Source: Stakelama portus (GTDB taxonomy: Bacteria; Pseudomonadota; Alphaproteobacteria; Sphingomonadales; Sphingomonadaceae). Taken from it: a stretch of 64,000 bases of DNA. The stretch lies in contig NZ_QFZL01000002.1 in NCBI RefSeq assembly GCF_003171655.1, forward strand, positions 496,001 through 560,000. Direction: 5' to 3'. Positions within the stretch are counted from its first letter, which is position 1, and the number at the start of each line of letters is the position of its first letter. Of this stretch, positions 31,379 through 39,083 are shown piece after piece. The notes beneath the pieces are model-generated. The model had not been told where the DNA came from. It saw only the letters and a list, made by a program, of their open reading frames with translations, and ran no database searches. The position numbers and the translations under genes are program-made.

Positions 31379-32413
31379 ATGGCTGAGTGGCAGTCGAGCG
31401 TCGATCTGGCGCGCCTTGCCGACTGGATGGACGCGCGCCAACTCGGCAGCGGCCCGATCGAGGAGGTCGCGCCGCTGGGCGGCGGCACCCAGAACATCCT
31501 GTTGCGGTTTCGCCGGTCGGGCAGCCTCTATGTCCTGCGCCGCCCGCCCGCCCATCCGCGGCCGGAATCGAACGAGACGATGCGCCGCGAAGCGCGCGTG
31601 CTGGCCGCGCTGGCCGGATCGAGCGTACCGCACCCAAGGCTGATCGCTGCTTGCGGGGATGTCGCGGCGATCGGCACCGCTTTCTATCTGATGGAGCCGA
31701 TTGCGGGCATCAACGCCGCCGAAACGCTACCCCCCTTTCATCGAACGCCCGCCGTCCAGCATCGCATGGGACTCGCGATGGTCGAAGCTATCGCAGCGCT
31801 GGGCAGCATCGATCCCCAAACGGTCGGGCTTTCCGACTTCGGACGCGCGGAAGGATATCTGGCACGCCAGCCCGGGCGCTGGCGCCGGCAGCTCGAAAGC
31901 TATGCCGCTTTTGAAAACTGGCCGGGCCCCGATGCGCTTCCCGGCATCGATCGGATCGGCGACTGGCTGGCCGCCAATTGTCCGGATGCAACCGCGCCGG
32001 GCATCCTGCACGGCGACTATCATATCGGCAACGTCCTGTTCCGCCCCGATCAGCCCGAGCTGGCAGCGATCGTCGACTGGGAATTGAGCACCATCGGCGA
32101 TCCGCTGGTCGATCTGGGTTGGATGGTGGCGACCTGGCAGGGAGAGGACGGCACGTCGGCGATCGTGGCGGTCGATCCCTGGACGGGCTTTCCGAAGACG
32201 ACGGAACTGATCGAACATTATCGCCGTCATTCGAACCGCGATCTGGCGGCGATCGACTGGTATATCGTGCTCGCCTGCTACAAGCTCGGCATCATCCTGG
32301 AAGGGACATTCGCACGCGCCGCCGCCGGGCTTGCCGACCGCGAGACAGGCGAATCGCTGCACAATTCGACGATCCGCCTGCTCGAACGCGCGCTGTCCCG
32401 GATCGAATCCTGA
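31379..32413 (+). CDS. APH-family kinase, LvaA-like (4-hydroxyacyl-CoA kinase candidate)
   Basis: A 344-residue aminoglycoside phosphotransferase-fold protein. The N-lobe has PLGGGTQNILLRF, the catalytic loop HGDYHIGNVLF starts at His211, and the metal-binding IVDWELSTIGDPLVDLGW follows. It resembles the kinase part of ACAD10/11 and LvaA rather than antibiotic-resistance enzymes, and it directly follows the matching ACAD gene. Predicted role: ATP-dependent phosphorylation of a hydroxyacyl-CoA to allow elimination. It is convergent with the ferredoxin gene, 6 bp apart. Confidence 0.9.
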   Translation: MAEWQSSVDLARLADWMDARQLGSGPIEEVAPLGGGTQNILLRFRRSGSLYVLRRPPAHPRPESNETMRREARVLAALAGSSVPHPRLIAACGDVAAIGTAFYLMEPIAGINAAETLPPFHRTPAVQHRMGLAMVEAIAALGSIDPQTVGLSDFGRAEGYLARQPGRWRRQLESYAAFENWPGPDALPGIDRIGDWLAANCPDATAPGILHGDYHIGNVLFRPDQPELAAIVDWELSTIGDPLVDLGWMVATWQGEDGTSAIVAVDPWTGFPKTTELIEHYRRHSNRDLAAIDWYIVLACYKLGIILEGTFARAAAGLADRETGESLHNSTIRLLERALSRIES

Positions 32414-32419
32414 ACAGGT

Positions 32420-32743
32420 TCACATCTGGGACGCAGGTATTTCAACGATTATTCCGGCCAGCACCGGCGTCACGTCAATCTGACACGTCAAACGGGACTC
32501 CGGGCGCCGGTCGACCGCCTCGTCCAGCATCTCTGCCTCGCCTTCACCGATCGGGGGCAATTCGCCCGAAGGTCCGGGCGTGACATATGCGTGGCAGGTC
32601 CCGCAAACCATCGACCCCGAGCACACCGCCTCGATTCCGCTGATGCGCGCACCCTTGAGCGCATGCATCAGCGATTCGCCTGTCACCGCATCGATTTCAC
32701 GCTCGTCTGCTCCCTGACGAACGACGATGGCAACGGTCGTCAC
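32420..32743 (-). CDS. [2Fe-2S] ferredoxin of the P450 system
   Basis: A 107-residue ferredoxin with ligands Cys41, Cys47, Cys50 and Cys87 (C-x5-C-x2-C spacing). The start is the GTG at 32743, which overlaps the P450 stop (GTGA) and is preceded by AAGGAGG at 9 bp. Translational coupling to the P450 makes it that enzyme's electron donor. No reductase is adjacent; the one at 3302-4522 is the likely partner. It is less like the ferredoxin at 1479 than their equal length suggests, so the two may serve different oxygenases. Confidence 0.94.
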   Translation of the reverse strand: MTTVAIVVRQGADEREIDAVTGESLMHALKGARISGIEAVCSGSMVCGTCHAYVTPGPSGELPPIGEGEAEMLDEAVDRRPESRLTCQIDVTPVLAGIIVEIPASQM

Positions 32744-33960
32744 GCGCCTTTGCCTCCTTCCCATATGAGCGGCAGCGAAAGCAGCGCGTTCACAGTTCCC
32801 AGCCGGAAACGACAGGATTGGTCGCTGGCGATTTCAAAGCGAGGAACCCGCCGCAGCCACTCCTCGGTCAGGACGCGCAGTTCGGCACGGGCAAGAATAT
32901 GCCCAAGGCACAGATGCGGTCCGGATGAAAAGGTCAGATGCGCGGAATCGCTGCGGTCCAGATCGAAACGTGCGGGATCCGGGTTGCGCCGGGCATCCCG
33001 CCCCGCGAGCGCCAGCACGCAGAGCACCATCTCACCGGGGCGGAACGTGACGCCGAACCGCTCCGCCTCGCGAACCACAAGCCGGGGCGTGCTGATCACG
33101 CCGAACATGCGGAGGCTTTCGTCGACGAATTGCGGTATCCGCGCCGGGTTTTCGGCGAGTTCCCGCTGCAGTTCCGGATCCTGCGCCAGATTGCGAAACG
33201 CAAAGCCGGATACATTGGTGACTGTATCCATGCCGCCCAGAAACAGCAGGAAACAGATGCGCTGCACCTCTTCGTGCGTCAGCTTTCGCGTCTCGTCAAA
33301 ATCGGCAGCGATCAGCTTGCTGATGATGTCTTCGCCGGGCTGGGTGCGGCGCAACGCGATCAGTTCATCAACGATCCCCAATATCCGGGGCACGACGCGA
33401 CCAAAGTCCTCCGGTGTGCGCGCATTGAAATGCTCGTCGGCGATCTCGCGAAACTCGCGGAGACGGTCGACGGGCATGCCCATCAGCCGCATGAAGATCG
33501 TCACCGAAAACCGCGATGCGACGGCATCCACGAAATCGCACTGGTTTTTGCCGACCGTCACTTCGTCCAGAAGTTCGTTGGCCCAACGCCGCAGGTCATC
33601 ATCCATGGCGCGTACCGCCTTGGGCGAAAACATCGGCATCAGGATGCGCCGATACGGGATGTTATCCGGCGGATCGAGGCTGAGCGGGATGAACTGCGGC
33701 GGATCGGGCACCCGCGGGATCTGCATCTCTCGCGCGGAGAAGTCCTGCGGATTGGTCACGACTTCGACGATCTCTTCAAAGCCGGTCACGATCCAGTGGC
33801 CGCCATTGGCCGGAGTCCAGAAAACCGGCGGGACATCCGCAAGCACATGGGCGTAATCGCCCTGGATATCTTCGCCTATGCGCGGATCGGCATAGATGTC
33901 GAAATCGAAGACCGGTGCGTGATCGCCGCGCGGCACCGTCATGTCAGGCGCAGTGGCCAT
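32740..33960 (-). CDS. Cytochrome P450, CYP101-like (class I bacterial)
   Basis: A 406-residue soluble monooxygenase. The I-helix motif is LGGMDTVTN near 245, the ExxR is in FVDESLRMF, and the haem ligand is Cys351 in FSSGPHLCLGH. The I-helix and haem segments are close to those of the camphor hydroxylase group (CYP101), which in sphingomonads hydroxylates terpenoids and norisoprenoids. AAGGAGG precedes the ATG at 33960. It lies 31 bp after a Rieske oxygenase and overlaps the ferredoxin gene, forming one operon. A hydrophobic cyclic substrate is likely; the exact compound is unknown. Confidence 0.95.
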   Translation of the reverse strand: MATAPDMTVPRGDHAPVFDFDIYADPRIGEDIQGDYAHVLADVPPVFWTPANGGHWIVTGFEEIVEVVTNPQDFSAREMQIPRVPDPPQFIPLSLDPPDNIPYRRILMPMFSPKAVRAMDDDLRRWANELLDEVTVGKNQCDFVDAVASRFSVTIFMRLMGMPVDRLREFREIADEHFNARTPEDFGRVVPRILGIVDELIALRRTQPGEDIISKLIAADFDETRKLTHEEVQRICFLLFLGGMDTVTNVSGFAFRNLAQDPELQRELAENPARIPQFVDESLRMFGVISTPRLVVREAERFGVTFRPGEMVLCVLALAGRDARRNPDPARFDLDRSDSAHLTFSSGPHLCLGHILARAELRVLTEEWLRRVPRFEIASDQSCRFRLGTVNALLSLPLIWEGGKGA

Positions 33961-33991
33961 GGCATTCCCTCCTTGAAAGTCCGGTCGACGG

Positions 33992-35224
33992 TCAGGCTGC
34001 CGAAACAGCCGCTGCAGCCGGCGTATCGGCAGCGCCCAGCATCCGCTCGATCCCCTCGTAAAAGGCGGGAATCGGCGCTTCCATGCCGCAATAGATCACG
34101 TCCTTGATCGCGCCGGTGGAAAGGCCGCGCTGGCACGTCTCCGCCGCCTTGAAGTCCTCATTGCCGAAGACATCCTGGATGACAGAGAAGGAGCGCGCAT
34201 AGAGATCCTCTGCCTTGGGATTGTCCGGCGCAGCATCGGTCAGCATGTAATAGTCGACCGAAGACGTTCCGACACCGGTCGGCATGATGATCATCACGCT
34301 CATATAATAGGGGCTGGTGATGAAGACCGTGTTCGGGAAGAGATTATAGGCGTGCGTCACATAGCTGCGGATATTCACCGAGGGATCGTTGAGTATCTCG
34401 GGCGAATAGTTTCCGCGGCCCGATGTCTGGCGCAGGTGAAGCCCCAACCGGTCGGGCACGCTCACCACGTCTGCGAACATGTCCAGCCCGGCCGGGCCGA
34501 TCGAATTAATGTGCAGCCGCTGCACATGATAGCCTTCGAGGAAAGGCTCCATCACCAGCTTCCAGTTCGCCTGAAGCTCGAACCGCCGGTGTCCGTAGAG
34601 ATGCGCGCCGGGCAGCCCGAAATGATCGAAATCCGACGCGATCTGGTCATCAAGGATTCCGAAATCGGCTGGCGCATCCGAATTCAGAATTGCCCAGATC
34701 AGTCCGCCGCTCTCCCTGCTCGGCAATTCGGTGAGCGGGCGATCCTTCTTGTCGAACCGCGCAAGCGTTTCCTGCCGCGGAACGCCGATCAGCCTGCCAT
34801 CCAGACCATAGGTCCAGGCGTGATAGGGACATGTCACGCGCCCCGCCTTCTGCGCCTTGCAGCCTTCGACCAGGATCGCGCCCTTATGCGTGCAGGTGTT
34901 GTAGAAGACATGGACCGCACCCTCGCGATCGCGGGTGATCATCAACGGCACGCCATAGCCATCATGCGCCATGACCGATCCGGCCTCGGGAATCATCGCC
35001 GATGGCGCGAGCGGGACGGGAAGGCGCCGGAAGATACGCGACTGCTCCAGATCATAGCGCTCCTGATCCAGAAAGATCGACGCGGGTCGCCGTTCCTCGA
35101 TTACCGGCGGAACGGCGGCGTCATGCGCGGGAATACGCCGTATCGCGTCGATCTGGCTGTCGTTGAGTTCATTGATGCTGATGCCGAAGCGGGGCCGATT
35201 GTCCGGCGAAAAATGCTTTCCCAT
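33992..35224 (-). CDS. Rieske non-haem iron oxygenase, alpha subunit
   Basis: A 410-residue oxygenase from the ATG at 35224 (AGGAGG 6 bp upstream). The Rieske cluster ligands are Cys111, His113, Cys132 and His135 (CTHKG, TCPYHAW). The mononuclear iron site begins with NWKLVMEPFLEGYHVQRLH, holding two His. There is no beta subunit gene, so it is probably a homomer of the mono-/demethylase-like type. It heads the operon with the P450 and ferredoxin and is divergent from the molybdopterin enzyme. It is clearly paralogous to the gene at 43277. Confidence 0.94.
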   Translation of the reverse strand: MGKHFSPDNRPRFGISINELNDSQIDAIRRIPAHDAAVPPVIEERRPASIFLDQERYDLEQSRIFRRLPVPLAPSAMIPEAGSVMAHDGYGVPLMITRDREGAVHVFYNTCTHKGAILVEGCKAQKAGRVTCPYHAWTYGLDGRLIGVPRQETLARFDKKDRPLTELPSRESGGLIWAILNSDAPADFGILDDQIASDFDHFGLPGAHLYGHRRFELQANWKLVMEPFLEGYHVQRLHINSIGPAGLDMFADVVSVPDRLGLHLRQTSGRGNYSPEILNDPSVNIRSYVTHAYNLFPNTVFITSPYYMSVMIIMPTGVGTSSVDYYMLTDAAPDNPKAEDLYARSFSVIQDVFGNEDFKAAETCQRGLSTGAIKDVIYCGMEAPIPAFYEGIERMLGAADTPAAAAVSAA

Positions 35225-35239
35225 GATCATCCTCCTCAA

Positions 35240-35264
35240 ATTTATCTAACAGCTATAGATAAAT
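35240..35264. promoter_or_regulatory. Inverted repeat upstream of Rieske gene 1
   Basis: Perfect 9-bp arms ATTTATCTA and TAGATAAAT separated by 7 bp, ending 16 bp before the Rieske start at 35224. Its inner sequence CTAACAGCTATAGATAA is very similar to the block upstream of the second Rieske gene (43245-43265). It may be an operator specific to the Rieske genes. Confidence 0.55.
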
Positions 35265-35317
35265 CGGGGTGCCGGTTTGACCGGTGTCAAACCGAGGCCG
35301 TTCGCGGCAAATTTCAT

Positions 35318-35332
35318 TAAGCGTTTGACTTA
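35318..35332. promoter_or_regulatory. Operator-like palindrome, site H
   Basis: TAAGCGTTTGACTTA, half-sites TAAGC and ACTTA with a 5-bp spacer, in the divergent gap between Rieske gene 1 and the molybdopterin oxidoreductase, 67 bp before the latter's ATG. Confidence 0.5.
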
Positions 35333-35399
35333 CACTTTGTCGGATCACATTTTGCCGCAGAATGCGCTGGAAAAGCGCCGCAAGATCGGGAGAGAGACG

Positions 35400-37556
35400 A
35401 TGGCGAAGGGCCAGATTTCGATGAAGACCGGCGAGGACGGGCTGCATCCTACCTATTGCCGGATTTGCGAAGCATTGTGCGGCATGATCGCCACGGTCGA
35501 GAATGGCGAGATAACGGCTCTCGCTCCCGACCATGACAGCGTCCATTCGCACGGCCATGTCTGTGTGAAGGGACTCAATATGATCGGGGTGCAGAACGAC
35601 CCCGAGCGCGTAACGCATCCGTTGAAGCGAGTCGGCGGGCCTGGTGAATTCGAGCGGGTGAGCTGGGACGAAGCGCTTGACGATATCGCCGCGCGGCTTT
35701 CGGCGATCGTCGCCGAACATGGCCCGGAAGCCTATGCGACCATGTACGGCAACCCGCCCTCGTTCGGCTTCGCAAGCTTCATGGCACCGCGCATGTTCGC
35801 CCGCGCAGTCGGTGGCACACGGACCTTTACGCCCAGTTCCGAGGACACGACCTCGACGATGCTCGCGCATCTGCTGCTCTATGGTTCGGGGAGCTTTGTC
35901 TTTCCCGATCTGGTGGAGTGCGAACGGCTTTATGTATTCGGCTCAAATCCCCTGGTCAGCCACGGATCGCTGCTGATTGCACCGCGCATCCGCGAGGATA
36001 TGACCGCGATCCACAAGCGCGGCGAAGTCGTCGTGTTCGATCCGCGCCGCACCGAAAGTGCGCGCGCTTTCACCCACCAGCCGCTGCTGCCCAACAGCGA
36101 CGTGTGGCTGATCGCGGCGATGTTGACGACGATTGCGGACGAGGGCCTGGTCGCCGACGCGTTCCTTGGCGAATGGACGACCGGCTGGGAAGCGTTGCGC
36201 GACGCGCTGCGACCAATCACCGCCGAACGCGCAAGCGGCTTCACCGGGATCGCGGCGGAGCGCATCCGCGAACTCGCACTCGATTTCGCGCAAACCGAAA
36301 AAGCGGCGACAATGGGCAGGCTCGGCATTTGTCGCGGCACCTTTCCCACCCTTTCCAATTTCCTGATGCATGCGCTAAACATCGTCACCGGGAAATTCCA
36401 TCGTCGGGGCGGATTCGGATTCGGGCACGGCGCGGCCGATACCGGCGAAATGCTTGCCAATGCAGGCATGACCGGTTTCCGGGCAGGTGCGAGCCGCGTG
36501 TCGGACCTGCCATCGGTGGTCGGCGCGACGCCCAGCGTGACGATGTACGACGAACTCACCCAGGGTGAGGAGCGCGTCCGTGCGCTGGTGGGCAGCGGCA
36601 CCAACGCAGTGCTCGCCAAACCGGGCGGACATCGGCTGGAAGAAGCGCTCGAAGCGCTGGATCTCTATGTCGCGCTCGACCTCTATGTGACCGAAACGAC
36701 GCGTTTTGCCGACTATATCCTTCCCGCCACGACCTTCCTCGAACGGGACGACGTTCCCCTGACCTTTGGCGGGCATATGGTGCGCCCGACGATGCAATAT
36801 GCGCCTGCCGCCGTGAAGCCGCGCGGCGAGGCGCGGCTCGAACTCTTCATCCTGCGCGATCTGGCCGTGCGCATGGGGCTGGGGGAGAAATTCCCGGAAG
36901 TCGATCCGATGGCGGCTGCCGATCATTTGCTCCGCACCGGTCCCGAAGGCGATGGATCGCCAACCGGTTTGTCGCTCAAACTCCTCGCGGAGAATCCCCA
37001 TGGCGTCGTATTGAAACGCGGTCGCTGGGACTTCGACCTGAAGAAGAAGCTACGCCATCCCGATGGCCGCATTCACTTGTTCGATTCGATGATCGGCGAT
37101 GAAATCGCGCGGCTGTGCGCTGAGCCGGACCCCGTTCCGGGCGAATTGCGATTGTTCGGGATGCGCAAGCTGCGCTCGATCAACAGCTGGATGCACAATG
37201 TCGACCGGCTGGTACGCAGCGATCGCCCGCTGTTGCTGGTCCACCCGCTCGACGCTGCCGATCATGGGATCGCGGAGGGCGACATGGTGCGTCTCAGCAC
37301 ACGCTGGGGTGCGATCGAGGTCGAAGCGACAATCACACAGGACGTCGTTCGCGGCAGCGTCTGCTACCCGCATGGCTGGGGTCATGCAAAGGGCGGCTGG
37401 ACCCGGGCCAACGCGCAAAGCGGAGCGAATTTCAACGTGATCGCTCCGTCGACGCCGGACAGCGCCGAGAAGATTTCGGGGATGAGCTTCATGGACGGAT
37501 TCCCGGTCACGCTGGAGCGTGTCGGCAAAGCCGGCGAGCTCGCCGCCGCCGAATAG
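35400..37556 (+). CDS. Molybdopterin-dependent oxidoreductase with N-terminal [4Fe-4S] site
   Basis: A 718-residue DMSO-reductase-superfamily enzyme. The cluster ligands are Cys20, Cys23, Cys27 and Cys55 (YCRICEALCG ... HVCVKG). VFGSNPLVSHGS and VVVFDPRRTESA are the bis-MGD binding segments, and the C-terminal RLSTRWGAIEVEA region is the molydopterin-binding domain. There is no Tat signal, so it is cytoplasmic, and no electron-transfer subunit genes lie beside it. The ATG at 35400 avoids an upstream extension through operator H. Unusual for an aerobic catabolic island; it might hydroxylate an unactivated carbon or oxidise a one-carbon by-product such as formate or formaldehyde released by the oxygenases. 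Confidence 0.9.
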   Translation: MAKGQISMKTGEDGLHPTYCRICEALCGMIATVENGEITALAPDHDSVHSHGHVCVKGLNMIGVQNDPERVTHPLKRVGGPGEFERVSWDEALDDIAARLSAIVAEHGPEAYATMYGNPPSFGFASFMAPRMFARAVGGTRTFTPSSEDTTSTMLAHLLLYGSGSFVFPDLVECERLYVFGSNPLVSHGSLLIAPRIREDMTAIHKRGEVVVFDPRRTESARAFTHQPLLPNSDVWLIAAMLTTIADEGLVADAFLGEWTTGWEALRDALRPITAERASGFTGIAAERIRELALDFAQTEKAATMGRLGICRGTFPTLSNFLMHALNIVTGKFHRRGGFGFGHGAADTGEMLANAGMTGFRAGASRVSDLPSVVGATPSVTMYDELTQGEERVRALVGSGTNAVLAKPGGHRLEEALEALDLYVALDLYVTETTRFADYILPATTFLERDDVPLTFGGHMVRPTMQYAPAAVKPRGEARLELFILRDLAVRMGLGEKFPEVDPMAAADHLLRTGPEGDGSPTGLSLKLLAENPHGVVLKRGRWDFDLKKKLRHPDGRIHLFDSMIGDEIARLCAEPDPVPGELRLFGMRKLRSINSWMHNVDRLVRSDRPLLLVHPLDAADHGIAEGDMVRLSTRWGAIEVEATITQDVVRGSVCYPHGWGHAKGGWTRANAQSGANFNVIAPSTPDSAEKISGMSFMDGFPVTLERVGKAGELAAAE

Positions 37557-37567
37557 GCGGCGGCGGC
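37542..37567. terminator. GC-rich hairpin between convergent genes
   Basis: Arms GCCGCCGCC (37542-37550) and GGCGGCGGC (37559-37567) with an 8-base loop containing the stop codon of the molybdopterin enzyme. It stands between two convergent genes but has no T-run, so termination is a guess. Confidence 0.35.
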
Positions 37568-37573
37568 ATATCG

Positions 37574-38383
37574 TCAGGCCGCGACGCGGCTGGTGCGTTC
37601 CCATTCGGCGACGCCGATTACCGGCTCGCCGACCACGGTCATACGCTGCATCCGGCGCGGTTCGCGATAATCGGCCACGGCATAATGCTGTGTGAATCCG
37701 TTATCCCACATGGCGACGATATCGGGCGTCCAGCGATGCCGCAGCTGATAATCGGGCAAGGTGGCAACCGATGAAAACATGCGGATGACGTCATTGCTTT
37801 CCAGTTCGCTCAGACCGACGACCCGCTTGGAAAAGCGCGTATTGATATACAGGCCGCGTCGTCCGGTCCGCGGATTGACGCGCACCGCCGGGTGCACATG
37901 CTCGCGCAGCACGCCCTTGAACATGACGCTTTGCACCACTTCGAGCTCGTCGACGAAGCGACGCAGCGAATCCGCCATCCCTTCATAAGCGGCGTACATG
38001 CTCGACCAAAGCGTATCTCCGCCGAGCGTCGGCAGATATTCGGGTCGCAGGATCGTGGCATAGGGCGGCCGCTCGCGGAACGGCACATCGGTGTGCCACA
38101 TATCGGCGAACTCGCCCTTCGCGTAATTCTGGTCATTCTCGACGATGTGCACCGCCTCCATCGCGCCGCCCAGGCTGGGCAGCAGCGGCGTCACTTCAAG
38201 GTCGCCGATCACTTCGCCGAATGCGAGATATTGTTCGGGCTGCAGCTGCTGGCCGGTGAAAAAAAGCACGAGATGCTCTTCGAGCATTTCGCGCAGCCAT
38301 TCCCGATCGTCCTTGGTCAGCTGTGCCAGATCGACGCCTGCAATGCGCGCGCCGATATGCGGGGTAATTTTTTCCAGATTCAT
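37574..38383 (-). CDS. TauD/TfdA-family 2-oxoglutarate-dependent dioxygenase
   Basis: A 269-residue Fe(II)/2-oxoglutarate enzyme. Iron ligands are His97 and Asp99 in MWHTDV and a distal His233 in TQHYAVADY, followed by REPRRMQR, which supplies the oxoglutarate-binding Arg. Family substrates include taurine, 2,4-D and alkyl sulphates. It stands alone behind operator I, so it belongs to the island's regulation, perhaps for hydroxylation next to a heteroatom or removal of a side group. Specificity is unknown. Confidence 0.92.
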   Translation of the reverse strand: MNLEKITPHIGARIAGVDLAQLTKDDREWLREMLEEHLVLFFTGQQLQPEQYLAFGEVIGDLEVTPLLPSLGGAMEAVHIVENDQNYAKGEFADMWHTDVPFRERPPYATILRPEYLPTLGGDTLWSSMYAAYEGMADSLRRFVDELEVVQSVMFKGVLREHVHPAVRVNPRTGRRGLYINTRFSKRVVGLSELESNDVIRMFSSVATLPDYQLRHRWTPDIVAMWDNGFTQHYAVADYREPRRMQRMTVVGEPVIGVAEWERTSRVAA

Positions 38384-38424
38384 GAGCCTCTCCTCTCATG
38401 AATCTTGTCGCGAAATATCCGGAT

Positions 38425-38440
38425 TAAGTCAACTGACTTA
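38425..38440. promoter_or_regulatory. Operator-like palindrome, site I
   Basis: TAAGTCAACTGACTTA: 7-bp arms with only the two central bases unpaired, the most symmetrical of the set. It lies 41 bp before the TauD-type gene and just past the end of the TetR gene at 38443. Confidence 0.65.
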
Positions 38441-38442
38441 TT

Positions 38443-39063
38443 TCATTCGGGCTGCAGCATCGCCGCCGCCAATGTGATCAGTTTTTCCAGCAACGCGTCG
38501 CGCGAAAACGCCCGCAATTCGCCGGCATCGAACCGATCGATCGCATCGAGAAACATCGCCGAAATCAGATCCATGCGAAACGCGAATGCATCTTCCGAAT
38601 GATGGGGAAACAGCGCGGCGAGTTGCTCGTTCGCCCAGTTCGCGATCGGCGCCTTGTCCGATCGCTGGCGACGACTGAGAAACCCCTGGGGCGAACGTCG
38701 CAGCCCGAGAAGGAACGCCGCATAGCTGTGCCGCCCTTCGGCGTCAGTCTGCTCGATCAGCGGACGCATGATCAGATCGAGCAGCGCGCGGCAATCGGCG
38801 GGCTCGGGCATCGCGGCGCGCAATATTGCCCGCCGTGCCTCGACTTCGGCCAGCCGGGACTCGAACAGCGCCTCGACCAGGCCCTCGCGATCTCCGAAAT
38901 GATATTGGACCGCATAGTTGTTCGCCGATCCGGCAGCGGTCGCGATCGCGCGGAGCGAAGCCGTCTCAATGCCCTCGCGCGCGAAAATACGTTCGGCCGC
39001 GTTGATCAGCGCCTGCTCCGCGGCCTTTTTGCGCGAAAGGCCCTGCCCCGTTTCGTCGTTCAT
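38443..39063 (-). CDS. TetR-family transcriptional regulator
   Basis: A 206-residue regulator with helix-turn-helix at about 34-56 (ASLRAIATAAGSANNYAVQYHF) and a FDAGELRAFSRDALL C-terminal helix. It is the last gene in the run ligase, MFS transporter, TetR (20 bp after the MFS gene). The very symmetrical site I sits immediately after its stop. It is the second candidate controller of the island palindrome; the two TetR proteins differ clearly, so they may split the 16-bp and 15-bp site classes. Confidence 0.92.
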   Translation of the reverse strand: MNDETGQGLSRKKAAEQALINAAERIFAREGIETASLRAIATAAGSANNYAVQYHFGDREGLVEALFESRLAEVEARRAILRAAMPEPADCRALLDLIMRPLIEQTDAEGRHSYAAFLLGLRRSPQGFLSRRQRSDKAPIANWANEQLAALFPHHSEDAFAFRMDLISAMFLDAIDRFDAGELRAFSRDALLEKLITLAAAMLQPE

Positions 39064-39083
39064 GCGTCACCATTTTCACGGCA

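Noticed and set aside
31379..32413. Aminoglycoside resistance gene
   Set aside because: The fold matches, but pairing with an ACAD10/11-like gene and the sequence style point to the acyl-CoA kinase branch.
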